A DNA stretch of 64,000 nt, from assembly GCF_019578655.1 (NCBI RefSeq), contig NC_063261.1:13320216-13384215 (forward strand), read 5' to 3'. This document shows, piece by piece, positions 24,930 through 37,583 of the stretch; the stretch's first letter is position 1; each line of letters opens with the position of its first letter. A program made the translations under genes and the position numbers. The notes below the pieces were generated by a model. The model worked only from the letters and a program-made list of their open reading frames with translations, was not told where the DNA came from and did no database searches. Source of the stretch: Ricinus communis (taxonomy: Eukaryota > Streptophyta > Magnoliopsida > Malpighiales > Euphorbiaceae).

Positions 24930-26685
24930 CTTGGATTTTTGATACAGGGGCAATGCACCATGTAACCAGAGATTAGATTGGATGATTGATGTGCGAAAAA
25001 TTAGTTGCTGCCTTGTAAGCTTGCCAGATGGTAGTAGTTCACAAGCTACTCATGAAGGGAGTGTGGTGTTGCCAGGGTTCTCAAAATTAATAATGTGTTG
25101 TTTGTTCGCAAATTTTATTGTAATCTAATTTCTGTTATACAGTTGTTGGATCAAAAGAATTATACTGTTCAAATAACTAACACATTGTGCGTTGTACAGT
25201 ATCGAACCTCGAGGCAGTTGATTGGAGTGGGTGAACATGGAGATGGACTTTTCTTTTTCTGGGGTATGCCTCGAGCTTGGACTCTAACTCTTTGTTGTGG
25301 AAGCTCAATGGAGTTGTGGTATCAGCGCTTGGGACATCCATCAGAGACTGTGCTTAAGAAGGTTCCTAATGTGAGTCTATCTAGTAGGTCGAATAAAGAT
25401 GGTTGTGATGTCCGTTATCGTGCAAAGTAGCCTAGAAAGAGTTTTCAATTAGTAACAATAGAGCTGGTAGACTTTTTGAATTCGCACATTGTGATTTTTG
25501 GGGACCATATAGGACTCCGTCCTCTTGTGGGGCATATTATTTTTTGACTATTGTTGATGACTATTCGATAGCAGTTTGGGTTTATTTATTATTTAATAAA
25601 TTAGAAGTTGAATTTTCATTTATGAATTTTGTGGCCTTGGTAGAATGACAGTTTGATCAGAAAATCAAACGAGTTCGTAGTGATAATGGAATCGAGTTTA
25701 ACTGTCTAAAAAATTACTTTGTGAAGAATGGCATGATTTTTGAGACGTTGTGTGGGTACCGCGCAACAGAATGGCCAGGTAGAACGTAAATATAAACATA
25801 TCTTCAGTGTAGCACGTGCTCTACGTTTCCAAGGACACTTGCCAATGATATTTTGGAGGAAATGTGTGATGGCAGCATATGTCATTTAATTAATCGTACG
25901 CCTTCTAGTGTACTTGATTTTAAAATTCCGTATGAATGTTTGTTTGGAAAGGAACCTGATTTAAGTGCAATACTAGTGATGGGATGTTTGTGTTATGCTT
26001 ATAATCAAAAATCGAAAGGGAACAAATTTGAGAGTAGGAGTCGTAGATGCATCTTTCTGGGTTATCCGTTTGCTAAAAAGGGATGGTTGTTGTATGATTT
26101 AGAAAAAAAAGAGTTACTTATTTCACGTGATGTTGATTTCTATGAACATGTCTTTCCTTTGGCTGGGAGCAATGTGGACCGGGATTCTCAGACCGTAGGA
26201 AGTGATGCGAGCCTGCATTGTGATGAGCTTGATGAAGCAGTGGACAGTGAGGATAATTTGAGTATTGGTAGGGTCACGATGAACCTGCTGGTAGCAAGGA
26301 GGAGATGGGAACAGCAGGAGGTGGTGTAACGGGAGGCGAAGCAGATGAGGTTAGTGTGCTACTGGGTTCTGGCAGTGACAGTACTGGTCTTAAAGAGGTG
26401 GAGGTTCGTACAAATAAAATTGGTATAGAGGCAGATATGGGAGAAAGGAAACGAGTTAAGATTCTAAATTCTCGCTACCAAGGTTTCGTTACACATATAA
26501 TTATGAAAAAGAAAAGTCCGTCTGAAAAATCGCTCCCTTTGTCGACCACCTTAGGTACTCCTTATCCTATTTCGCATTATGTATCTTGTAAACAGTTTTC
26601 AAATAATTACAAAAAATTTGTAGTAGCTGTGAATGCAGGCACACCACCTAAAACATTTAGAGAAGCAGTGAAACATGAAGGTTAG
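24930..26685 (+). pseudogene. copia protease and integrase remnants
   Basis: The aspartic protease motif FDTGA is encoded at about 24938-24952, with a stop soon after (24974-24976). The pre-integrase region (25095-25430) contains the LWYQRLGHPS motif and also ends in a stop. Integrase catalytic-core stretches follow in pieces (FAHCDFWGPYRT near 25480, RVRSDNG near 25675, QNGQVERK near 25770 in a shifted frame), then a frame from 25853 with the PYECLFGKEP motif. Each segment is separated by nonsense or frameshift changes. Confidence 0.8.
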
Positions 26686-26694
26686 AGACAAGCT

Positions 26695-28179
26695 ATGGCA
26701 CAGGAAATTAGAGCGTTAGAAGATCAAGAAACATGGTTGCTGCAAGAGTTACCTCTTGGGAAGAAAGCTCTAGCTAGTCAATGGATATATACGGAGAAAC
26801 GAGATGTAGACGGAAATTTAATAAGATTAAAGGCAAGGCTTGTGGTTTTCGGAAACCATCAGGTAGAGGGTATTGACTATACCGAGACCTTTGCCCCTGT
26901 GGAAAAAATGGTGACAGTACAGACATTTATGGCAGTTGTAGCGATCAAGAGTTAGGAAGTACATCAGATGGATGTTCACAACGCCTTTCTACGCGGTGAT
27001 CTGGAAGAGGAAGTTTACATGAGGATACCTCCGGGATTTGAAAAAAGTGACAACAAGAATATGGTGTGTAGAATGAAGAAGTCGTTGTATGGATTAAAAC
27101 AGGTGCCTAGATGTTGGTTTGCTAAACTAACATTGGCACTAAAGAGTTATAGCTTTAAACAGTCTTATTCAGATTACTCTTTGTTTACGATGACTAAGGG
27201 AAAAATCCAGATCAATGTTCTTGTATATGTGGATGATATGACAATTGCAGGAAATGATAAAGTGGCATTAACAGTGTTCAAGGATTATCTTGGGAAGTGC
27301 TTTAAAATGAAGGATTTGGGCCCTTTGAGATATTTTCTGGGGCTCGAGGTAGCACAGAATAAGGAAGGTATTTTTGTCAACAGAAGTATGCATTGGATAT
27401 TATATTTGAGTCGGGTCTGTTGGGGTCAGAGCCAGCAGAATTTCCTATGGAGTCTAATCACAGATTGTTATTAGCCAGTGGGAAACTGCTCGGAAATGCA
27501 GAGCGATACAGGCGGTTGGTGGATCGACTTATTTATCTCAGCGTGACTAGGCCAAATTTAGCGTACTCTGTTCACATTCTGTCTTAGTTTCTGCAGGATC
27601 CACACGGAATAACATTAGGAAACTGCTTTGAGAGTTGTCCGTTATTTGAAGAAGAATCCGGGGCAAGGTGTATTGCTAAGGGCAGATAGTGAGCTGAGTT
27701 TGGAAGGATGGTGTGACTCTAATTGTGCTAGTTGCCCGGTGTCCCGCAGATCGCTGAGTGGATGGTTTGTGTTGCTCGGTCATTCTCCAATCTCCTGGAA
27801 AACCAAGAAGCAACACATTGTGTCTCGATCATTGGTAAAGGCAGAATATCGTTCAATGGCATCTATTACGTGTGAATTAAAATGGTTAAAGCAACTACTA
27901 GGAGATTTAGGAGTACATCATAAGAAGGAAATGAGACTCTATTGTGATAATTAGTTGGCTTTGTATATTGCTCACAATCGAGTTTTTCATGAGTGCACTA
28001 AAAACATAGAAGCCGATTGCCACTTTGTTAGAGATGCAATTTTAGAGGGCTTGATTGATCCATTGTATATTTCTATGAAGGTTCAGTTAGCAGACATATT
28101 CACAAAAGCCTTGAAAAAGTCTCAGTTCGAATTTTTGTTGGCTAAGTTGGGCGTCCGAGATTTACACGCTCCAACTTGA
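26695..28179 (+). pseudogene. copia reverse transcriptase and RNase H remnants
   Basis: The reverse transcriptase pieces include ASQWIYTEK, RLVVFGN and TFAPVEKM (26695-26955), DVHNAFLRGDL and MKKSLYGLKQ, and the catalytic YVDD at 27225-27236. RNase H pieces include CDSNCASCPVSRRS and KAEYRSMA, then ALYIAHNRVFHECTKNIE after a stop at 27952-27954. The last frame ends 28179, just before the 3' LTR. Stops at about 26953 and a frame change near 27400 separate the parts. Confidence 0.85.
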
Positions 28180-28185
28180 GGAAGG

Positions 28186-28354
28186 TGTTACGAGATACAT
28201 ACTATGTATAGGTATACAAATTATTCTGTATACGGTATAGTTGGGGAATATAATACCAAAGAGTAGAAGTGTAACAAAGGGTAGAAGTGTGGCCCTAAAT
28301 ATTTATTGCTTGGTTTTCATTGTAGGGTTGGGAGAAATAGAATTCTTCTCAACA
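28186..28354 (+). repeat. 3' LTR of the copia element
   Basis: 169 bp, tgttacgag to ttctcaaca, preceded by the purine-rich tract acttgaggaagg that primes plus-strand synthesis. Confidence 0.95.
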
Positions 28355-28359
28355 TAATA

Positions 28360-29885
28360 TGATAAGTAAAAATAGTTATAAATTAAAAAAAAAAATTACT
28401 TGTGTATCAATTTATTATATGTCTTCTTTTGTGGACAATTTTTATGGTGTAGCTATTCTTCACGATGTTAAGGTGGGGAGCCAAGACTCTAAGAGACATA
28501 AATTTGTCTTTTTAATTTTCTTTTTCAATTTCTTTTAATAGGCTACTTGGCATAGAAGAATATTTTATTGATTGACTTGTGGTTTTATGTTGACAATGTG
28601 TCTCAAAATCTAATGTGCTTTTATGTGAAAATTGAGAAAATACAAGAAATTAAATAATTTCTAACTGCAATTGTTGAATTTTGATGAGATAAGTGTAAAG
28701 AAAGTGAGAGGAAAGTGATGTTTTGGGTTGAAATCGATTTTGTTTAAAGATTGTGATTTTGGATTTCATATTATAATGAATGTAGTCTAAGTGTTTGATA
28801 AAATATAAACAATTATAAGGACACTGAGGAGAGCAGAAAAGAATATGAAAATAGTGATGATGTGGAGGAAGGTAGTGATTAGTAATTTGGTTAATAGAAT
28901 TAGACTTTTTTTGCAACTTAATTTCAAAGGATATTACTAGAATTAACAGTCAGCATATGCATTCCTTGCATATTTTGAGATAAAAGATTTAAATCACATA
29001 TGCATTTGTTGTTGTGCCCATATTAAAATTTTCAAGAACTTATTCTTCTTCCACATAACTTGTCTTTGATTTTTTTATTTTGCAACTAATCTTTGAACAG
29101 GCACCTAAAGTGTTTGATAAATTTTTTCTGAGAAATATATATATTTTTATTTTTATTTTTAGTGATGGCTTAATGGGTATGATATTGATGAGTTTGATAT
29201 TATATCAAAATAGTATACACATACTATGAAAGATATCAAAATATGTATATAAATATTAATTTTCATATAAGTTTAAGAAGAGAGAAATTTTGTTTGTAAC
29301 TTTCTTATTTTGATATGGTAGAAATTTTTATGTATAGTGGTGCAGATATTATTGTTTCCTTTTCATTTCTATGTTTAGAAATATATAGTGAAGAATGAGA
29401 AAGAGGAGAATGAATTTATAAGACGATCAAAGAAAAAATAGATTATTATACAACTAGTAAAGAAATGAGATGACATAGAAAATCAATTCAAGACTTGTTG
29501 GCTAGTTATTCAATTTAATTTGATTTTTCTCTTATAATAGTAGTATCCATGTATGGAAAATAATAAAACAACCATTTGAGCTAGCTAATAAATTAGATTA
29601 ACTAAAATTATATTTTACATTGATGATGTTTGATAATATACTTACTCTAAGAAATTGGCAAAATATTTTAAATGGTGGCCAAGTTTACATGTGCATAGAT
29701 ACCAAAAGTACAAAGCAAAAATCAAAAAATAGTTTTAGATACTGTTTATATACTATATGTATATTAAACATATATGCAACCATTTTCTCTAATTTTTATT
29801 TCTATTTTTCTAAAGATATAAATATATAAGCATTTTATATAAGGAATATATATTAAAATAAATTAAATATATTCAATAATATTAC
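28360..29885. other. AT-rich DNA, no gene seen
   Basis: Reading frames of up to about 90 codons are low-complexity (lysine, isoleucine, asparagine) and look random. No terminal repeats or splice-linked frames were found. Confidence 0.4.
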
Positions 29886-29889
29886 ATGT

Positions 29890-30885
29890 TCTTAGAGCTT
29901 TTTATTTTCAGCTGATAGTTGATTGTGAATAAATAAAAAAAATTAAATCAGCTATTGGTTAAAAACAAAAAGCTCTAAAATAGAGCTAATACAGTCAACA
30001 GTTGATTGAGAATAAATCAGCTATCAACTGTTAACGTTTATGTCTTACTAAACAATTAAATGTAGTTGTTTAATGAGAAACAACTACCAACTGCACAAAA
30101 CTTTTGAACTAAATACTAGGATAATCTAATAATTATGATATTTACAATTATAGTATTTGAAATTAAAAAATTTATTATTGGAATTTAAATTTTAATCTCA
30201 ATTTTTAAATAACTTTTGTGGATATTCTTAATAATAAATACAATTGAGCTAAATAAAATTAATAATAATATTTTTAATTATTATAAGAAATTTTTATTAA
30301 TTTATATCATTAAAAATAGTATAATAAAATAAAAATTTAATAGCTTAAATAACCCAAATTTTTATGAAATTTTGCTATTCTAGTCAAATCTTTAAAAATT
30401 ATCAATTCAACCATGATTTAGCCAATTGAATGCAATTTTGGTCCAATTGAGTTATTTGTTAAAATAAGCAACGTGAACAGTGACATTGCACCGGTTAGGA
30501 AATGAAAAATCTAATTGAGGGGTCCTAATGCCACATTAATTATACACATTGTATAATTTTAAATTCTCATCTTCTAAATGGCATCCACATTGCTTAATTT
30601 TGACCAGCAACTCAATTTGACCAAAATGATATTTAATTGGCCAAATCATGCTTAAATTGATAATTTTTAAAAAATTAGCCAAAATAGCAAACTTCCGCAA
30701 AAGTCTAAAGGCCTAAAATAAAATATATTTGAAGATAAACTATACTATCATTGGTCATTTAACATACTAACAACAACCGCATATATAAATTTTTATCAAT
30801 GATTTAATTTATTTACTACCAACTATGAGTCATCAACTACTAATTGCATTGATCACAGTTAAACCAAATAGCCCTAATTTTAGTT
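29890..30885. mobile_element. Third copy of the AT-rich MITE-like family, interrupted
   Basis: It has the same internal order as 16690-17345, for example gtagttgtttaatgagaaac near the left and atcaactactaattgcattg near the right end. A separate inverted-repeat element at about 30341-30720 interrupts it. The sister copies run straight through the insertion point (aataaaataaaatatattta). Confidence 0.5.
30341..30720. mobile_element. Palindromic MITE nested in the AT-rich MITE
   Basis: The left arm (tgaaattttgctattctagtc, ttaaaaattatcaattcaac, catgatttagccaattgaat, ttttggtccaattgag) is mirrored by the right arm (ctcaatttgaccaaaatgat, attggccaaatcatgcttaa, attgataatttttaaaaaat, gccaaaatagcaaacttccg). 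The whole 380 bp folds into one imperfect hairpin. An approximate target duplication (aataaaa) flanks it. Confidence 0.7.
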
Positions 30886-30889
30886 TTAA

Positions 30890-32030
30890 GCTAAGTTCGT
30901 TTGATTGTATTGGCCTAAGATTGTAAGCAAACTCAGCCTATAATTTAAAATATTTCATCTTTATATTAAAAGTTTTTTTTATACCAAAACTAGGGTTATC
31001 AAAAGATTTTCATGGTACAATTGATCTTCTTTAATTTTTAATAAATAAATGGTTTTATCAATTAATATACTGTTTAAGAAACCAAATTTTCTATATATGT
31101 GATAATTAATATTTTTATTATTTAAAAATTAATACATTTTAATAAAGTGAATTTATAAGTCTTAATTATTGAAGAAGATATCTAGGTCACAACAAGATTT
31201 GTTAGTAATGAAAAAAATTTAATTCATTTTATCAAATTTCTTTTTTTTAATTTATATCATAGAAAATGATATCACTTTAAATTATTACATTTTTTTATTC
31301 ATTCAAGATATTTGAGAGAAAAACTAGGATATGAGCAAATAAAGCAATTTCAATCATTATTCATATATAAGATATTAAAAGTTATTTTTAGAGCATGGCC
31401 TTTTTAAGTAATCACTTATTGAATTAAAATGTAAGTATTAATTTTAGAATATAATTTTTTTAATTATTTATTGACTTTAAATCTATGTATCAGTCTGATA
31501 AAAAATATATATATAGATTATTTCAAATACATTAATTTTATAATTATTTTATTGCTATTAATTTACATCTAATATTTTAACTTACTATATATATAAAATA
31601 TAAATTACTAGGCGACTATCTGCGCAATGCCACGAATATCTATTATTTATATTTATTAGTATAATTAGTATTTACATATTTACTATGATTTAACACCTAA
31701 ATAAACAACATAAGAGATTAAAAGCATAAGACATAGAAATTTAGTCATTAAAATATAAAACAGCGCAATGTGTTTAAACAACTTAGAGCATAAAAAGTAT
31801 AAATACGTTACTTTACGACTAAGCGAGACACAATATGAAAATTAAATCGTCCAAGAAGCATACCGAATAATACACCACAAATGTAACAATAGAATAATAT
31901 TTGCAGCGTTTGGCTGATGTGGATACTATCTGCCAGCAATTCAGAAAATATTAATATAAAAATATTTATCACGTAAATTTTAAAATAACATAGTTATTTA
32001 AACTTATTGATTTTGTATTTTTATTATTTA
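30890..32030. other. AT-rich DNA, no gene seen
   Basis: Only A/T tracts and short frames. Nothing recognised. Confidence 0.4.
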
Positions 32031-33345
32031 GTTAAAAGTCGTTGATAGATCCAAATTGTATATAGATATTTAAGGATATTTTTAGAGCTTTAATGATATA
32101 TTTCTATATATAATATGGTAAAAATATGTGTTTTTACCTTACCTTAATTTTCTTATCTAAATTCAGGAAATAATCGCCAAAGAGGAGAATTTGAGCTAAA
32201 AATGTACTAATCGACTTTAATTGGACTGCGGCTATAAAAGGCTCGAAAATCAAACGTGTGGGCTATTAATAGCTTGGGCCTAACTTAATTCATTAAGGCC
32301 CAAAAAGGGAAATTTAAGTAATTATATTGTAATTAGTGGATAATTATCTTTTAAGTTGTTTACTTTGTTTAAGACAGTAAGGGATAACTATAGTAGTTAT
32401 GTGCGGAGAAAAGAACTCTAACAAGGGGATCTCTATAAGGAGTAGAGGTTAATTAAAACAGAGAGTTTTTTGGCTACTACGATTCTCTCTAGAGAAGGTT
32501 TCTACTATTCTCTACAGAAATTTCTATAGTTCATCATTTTCTACATCTAGCTAGTTTTACTGGCATCATTCTTCGAAGAATCAAAGAAGCTTTTTGAAGA
32601 CGTGGAGAGATATGACCAATTTTCTTCATTTCTTGAAAGGTCTTTGAACTTTGAGAGAGTTTTAGTTTTTTTGTTTTATATATCTTAAATCTTTCTATTT
32701 AATTACAATGATCATTGGATTAAGTATGTTAGACTAAGTTCTATAAGTGTTTAGTTTGGCTTTTACATATGTATGATCCTTATATATATTGAGTGTAATG
32801 AATGATTTCTTTACCTTCATATATTCATTAGTTTCATCTACTATTATTAATTGACCATCATATCAATCTAGTAGTAATATTTGTTATGAAAATCATTAGG
32901 TTAAAAGTATTAGAAATATCATCTTTACTTTATTCTATGTTGGTATAAAAAACCTAAGTTGCATCATTAGCTTGAATGAATTAGGAAAAAAGGCGCATCA
33001 CCATCTCATTTGTTAGATTTGGGCTTAAGAGAATTAAGAGGATTACTAAGTAAAAGTTAGACTAAATATTATTTTACCATATACTTCATATTAATTATTC
33101 TAGTTGCATATTTATTTTTTGGTTATTTAATTTCTTTTATTAAACTTAAGATCATTATCAAAACATTGGCTTAGAGTGTTTATATTTATTTTCAGTATAT
33201 TTTGTGTGATAGTTAGTTTTATAATATATGCTCTACAATTCTTTGTGAGATCAATCTCGTGGTGAGATTGTTCGAACTATCATTCGGTTCGTACACTTGC
33301 GAATACTAATTTAAACACATCAGTCGTCATCTACGCAGATTGATT
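32030..33345 (+). mobile_element. Possible LTR-retrotransposon remnant
   Basis: The region contains a promoter-like and leader-like block (ggctataaaaggctcgaaaa at about 32231) and ends in ttctttgtgagatcaatctc, ggtgagattgttcgaact and ggttcgtacacttgcgaat. That ending resembles the 5' region of plant Ty3/gypsy elements, where a conserved gtgcacttgcg-type word lies near the LTR end. No second LTR or coding domain is visible, so a solo LTR or truncated copy is possible. Confidence 0.3.
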
Positions 33346-33384
33346 TACATATTTAAATATATATATAATCAGTAACAATCAAAT

Positions 33385-33630
33385 AATAAATAAATTTATA
33401 ATATTAACTGGTTTATAATATTTACTCAATGCATATTTTTTTGTTAGGTGCATCATCTACGAAGAGACCCAAATGTAACTCATCATCTATAGGTGATAAT
33501 AAAGAGGTAGCTCTGCATATATATAGCAGTAAATGAATTTATAAAGTTAGCAAGTTTATAATATTTAGTCAATGCATTTCTTTTAGCGGGTGTGTTATCA
33601 TATAAGAGATCCAAATGCAACTCATTAATG
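33385..33630. repeat. Tandem duplication at the 3' end of the RPA1-like pseudogene
   Basis: About 100 bp at 33385-33482 (tttataatatttactcaatg to aatgtaactcatc) recurs at about 33525-33622 (tttataatatttagtcaatg to aatgcaactcatt) with roughly 80% identity, an offset of about 141 bp. Confidence 0.6.
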
Positions 33631-35230
33631 GATTGAGTATCAGTTTCTTGATTGGATTTTGATTTTTCTTTTGAAGAGCTATCACCAACATCTGAAATAT
33701 TAAGTACCCTTTTCACACTTTGTCTAACTTCAGTTCCTATCGGTCTTTGAAGTAGCATCGAATCCGTAGGAGTGCTTGTTGTGCTACTCAGTCGGTTAAT
33801 CATGATTCATCATTGTCCTTAAAAATATAAGTGACTTTAAATGAAAATCATAAGAGTCTTCTGCTCTAGTAATAACCATAATTTGGAAAAAAAATTCCGT
33901 TCCAAATATTCTTGTCATTAACAGAGACACTGAAAATTTATCTTTGCAGCCTTGAGCATATTTGATGCCGGTAAGCCGATGAGCTCGGTTGTTGCATGAT
34001 TGAAGATAAGAAACTTTACCAATCCAGTACTATCTTTTACAATAGTCACCAACTTGTACCTATCAAAATATTTTAATTTAATTTAAATATTATGTATCAA
34101 AATAGTATACATGTCAATAGACTAGAAGATCTTTTAATTCTCTACAATTATTACACTGAACTCGGGCATTATAATTTTAAACACTATTTGTGCACCGTAG
34201 ACATGCTCGATACCACCAATCACTTATCACATCGATATTTTTTATAGTTTCCTTACACGTGAATTTTATATCCTAAAATCATATGTAAATAATTAAAATT
34301 ACACACAGTTAATTATTTAATAATTTGCTTACAAAATTAGAGATGCATCTTGCAATCAATACCTTATCAATAGTAATATTTAAAGACATTAACTCAACAA
34401 TTATTTTTCTATTAGCATTCTTTTCAGCTTCAATATTGTGGATAGGACGATTTTCAATTTGCAATTTTACAATTTTTTTGCTGGAGTCAGCCAATTTGTA
34501 AAAGTATAAAGTTTATTTCAAAAATAAATGTGTAAAGATAATTTTTATATTAATTAAAGAAACAAATAGTAATATTAGTTTTACCTTAGTTTGAAATCAT
34601 TGACATTAGGAATATCTAGGTTCAAGAACCTTTGTTGTTAAAGAGCTGTTAACATCAAAATATATAAAATAAATTATTAGCCATACCACTTCCAATGAGA
34701 AATGAAAATATAATAACATTACCATTAAATTCTTTTATTATGATCGATAGGAAAATACAACTACAGGTCCATTAGATTCCCATTGAAAAACCTCATTTTC
34801 ATAGAATTTGACCGTCATTTTGTCCCAAACAGTAATAATACCCAATTTATCATTACTATGAAACATATTAATAGACATATAACATAAAGCAATACAGTAT
34901 TAGAATAACTAAATTTATAAATTTACATTGGAATAGAATTACATCAAATTTTTTTATCTAAATGCAACATTTGTTTGCAATCCTCCCTGCATTATTTGTT
35001 TCTTCAATGTCTTCAATACAGATTATTTGCCCAAACACATCTATAAAATAATAATCAATAAAATTAATATAGTACACGGTTGTCTTTCGCTTTCTTCCTT
35101 TTACCCCCATCCAAGAGACATTGTGCGATACCTTGTCAATAATGTGCAACTCAAATCACAGGTAATGAAGTTCAAGGACAAATATTTAATTTTTCGAAGA
35201 AAAGACAAGATGAGAAGGAGAGATTGAGGG
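33483..35230 (-). pseudogene. Decayed replication protein A large-subunit-like (RPA1-like) gene
   Basis: Pieces in the right order on the minus strand resemble RPA1: an OB-fold start (FIDVFGQIICIEDI, about 35050-35000), then LGIITVWDKMTVKFYENEV and NGPVVVFSYRS (about 34850-34745), LNLDIPNVNDFKL (about 34625-34590), a linker (34494-34309), a zinc-ribbon part (DWWYRACLRC ... ARVQCNNC, about 34225-34150), and the last OB-fold strand set (LVTIVKDSTGLVKFL, GLPASNMLKA, about 34060-33950). The C-terminal tail is at 33803-33483. Several stops and frame breaks separate the pieces. Such genes occur as host paralogues and inside Helitrons; no Helitron ends were identified. Confidence 0.65.
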
Positions 35231-35499
35231 TAACAGTTGTGCAACGGTGCTTTAGCTTCAATAGGAAAGTTCAATTTGGGGATTTTAGGGTTCAATTAGG
35301 GTTTAATTAGGATTTAATTTGGGGAAAGTTAGGGAATGGGACTCGCTAGCTGAGTAAGTTATTTCTATTGATGTGGCATAAGCCGAGGGGAGAATCAACC
35401 GATGCTATTTACTTCTTTTTCCTCCTTTATATGATGATAGGTACAACTTTTGAAAGTTTCATTCCCCTCTACAGATTGAGTCGATTGCAGCCACTAAAT

Positions 35500-36220
35500 G
35501 AAAGCAATGGCATTTGCCCAGATACCAAGGTATACTCCAATTAATTAAAGTGAAGAGCTATAGTGATGGTTCATTGATCAGTTTAGATGGCCTTTGATTG
35601 AGTAAATGTGCATGTTTATAATGTCACTATGTTTTCCCTGCAGATTACCAAAGATTATGATCCAAGTAATTGCAACTGACATGAGTGAAGGGCAGATAAA
35701 CCATGTTGTCTACAATCCTTGAGTTTCACTCCATCATCAATCCTTAATTGGACCTTAAAATTCAATTGATGACAGTACAGACTATCAGTAGCTTGACATT
35801 GGTGTGATCTGGATAGACCCTACTCTTAAGGTCAAGCATCTTCTGTGAAAGCCAGGAGGTATAATTGCTGTTTGGACACTATGATCCTCATATGGTGTGT
35901 TTCTAAGAGATATCGGTTTCTTTCCAGGATCCAAAGGCAAAATATGCTTTTCATTGTCACAAAGACACTTCCATTTCCTTCTGCGAGTGTCGGTGTGGGC
36001 AGCCAAGAACATTAGACGTGCCGAAAGAGATATCATTCAAGGGAATGCTGGTGCTGTTGAGATCAGGTTCAGCTATCAATACTGCTAAAGATCAAGGTGT
36101 GGATTTGTTGTTTGAAAATGTTGTTGAGGGGTTTGAGATTACTTGGGGTGGTTCTGGTGTCATCAGAACTGCCTTCAAAACTTACACGATTGCAGGAAAA
36201 GTCAAGCAGTAAGAAGTGTC
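35500..36220 (+). pseudogene. Unrecognised decayed coding stretch, cysteine-rich segment
   Basis: After a splice-like ccctgcag at 35637-35644 there is a protein-like stretch (ITKDYDPSNCN) soon broken by stops. A second piece, opening after tttccag at 35922-35928, reads in one frame through DPKAKYAFHCHKDTS, FCECRCGQPRTLDVPKE and a 60-residue tail ending AFKTYTIAGKVKQ, stop at 36210-36212. Codon use and composition look like real plant exons rather than the surrounding AT-rich DNA. I do not recognise the family. The stops and lack of a start suggest a pseudogene, but unannotated introns could rescue part of it. Confidence 0.4.
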
Positions 36221-36229
36221 TCTACAAGT

Positions 36230-37583
36230 TATGAAGATGGAACCTACTGTTAATTTTAATGTAAGCCAAGCAGGGCATGTAAGGAGCCTATTTGGATTTT
36301 TGGTTTATGTTTTCTTTTTTACTTCTATGGCATTTTCTTATATGTGAAAAGTAGTCACTTTGCTAAAGAAAGAAGCCAAGACACATCTGAGTTATTTGAT
36401 TGTTTTCTAACATGTAAACACATAAGCAAACATCCAGTGGCAGATCTTCTTCAAGACATTGAGGGGCAATGGCCTCCTAATATATACTTTTAAAGTATTA
36501 TAAATATTTTTCAATCCTTCAAAATAAATAACAAAATAGCAATGGTATTGCTATAATCACAGCCAATGACTTAATCATCACTTCTCTTGGCTCAATCAGC
36601 ATTCTATATGACTTGCAAATAATATAGTGAATACAGTGAATACATTAAATCTTAATTTATTTAATTTTAGTTTTAATTCTAAATATGTTCTTGCTGACAT
36701 TTTATTTGAGTTCAACTCTGCTGAGATTCTCAAATTGCAAATCCTAACCTTCCTCTCTATCTTTCTTTCTAATTAACACCTTCACCAATAAATTCAATCT
36801 TACTAATAATATTAAAAGAAAATTTATAAATTTTAATTTTTCTACTTAAAAAGTCTTAATTACCTACATTCATAAATTATTTATTAATGCCCTTAAACTT
36901 CAAGGAAGTATACTTTTCCAATGATGTAGTGTTTACTAATTTGTTTATCTATGTATTGATTTCATTTGTCTCATACAGTAATTTGAATTGTGTGCATTTG
37001 TTTTGTTATTTGTTATCTTCTCCCATAAATATCATTTCATATATAGATATTTTTTTGTTACAATTTTAATTATAGATATCATATACATAATTTATTTTCT
37101 CAAAAAGATTTTGTCTCCATGCATATATTTCTCAAAAAAGAAAATTATATACAACTTCATTATTCTGTAAAATTAGCTGTTATCTAAACTAAATTGGACC
37201 AACTGGCCAATGACTCTGCCAATAATGTATGTATAAGAATTTCTGAGACAGATTTCTTGACATGTGGATAGCTTCTTCACTTCTTTTCCTTGTCCATTAT
37301 AATGCATGTTTTTAGTTACAAACACAATCCTGTAAGCCTCAAGAGTCACTTACATGGCTTAATTTCCTCAACTCTCTGCTTCAGTTTCTCCTTGTAATAC
37401 GTGAATCAATTTCAACCACTCAGCTCATCTGGTAAAGAAACCAAATGGGAAAGAGAAAAGAAAAAGAAAATGCTGACATTGGTTTCTTGCAATGAAACAG
37501 AAAACAAAAATAGAAGAGAAGTTTTATAAGCAAAAGAATTGTGCTGGTTTGAAAGAAAAAGAAAGAAAGGAAAGAGAAGGACA
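36230..37583. other. Intergenic, upstream of CHX28
   Basis: AT-rich, no supported gene. The last few hundred bases presumably contain the CHX28 promoter and a purine-rich leader (aaagaaaaagaaagaaaggaa-type tracts at 37550-37580). Confidence 0.45.

Larger units (their letters stand above)
23423..28354 (+). mobile_element. Complete but inactive Ty1/copia LTR retrotransposon
   Basis: The element has two 169-bp LTRs, a 5-bp target duplication (taata at 23418-23422 and 28355-28359), a primer-binding site, a purine tract and the domain order gag, protease, integrase, reverse transcriptase, RNase H, which defines the copia superfamily. By hand alignment the LTRs differ at 11 of 169 sites, mostly transitions. 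The coding region is broken by at least eight stops or frame changes, so it cannot move on its own. Short LTRs and gag type suggest the Ale/Retrofit lineage, a guess. Confidence 0.95.

Noticed and set aside
24392..24961. 189-codon minus-strand frame
   Set aside because: Antisense to the copia gag, including its zinc knuckle; composition reflects the opposite strand.
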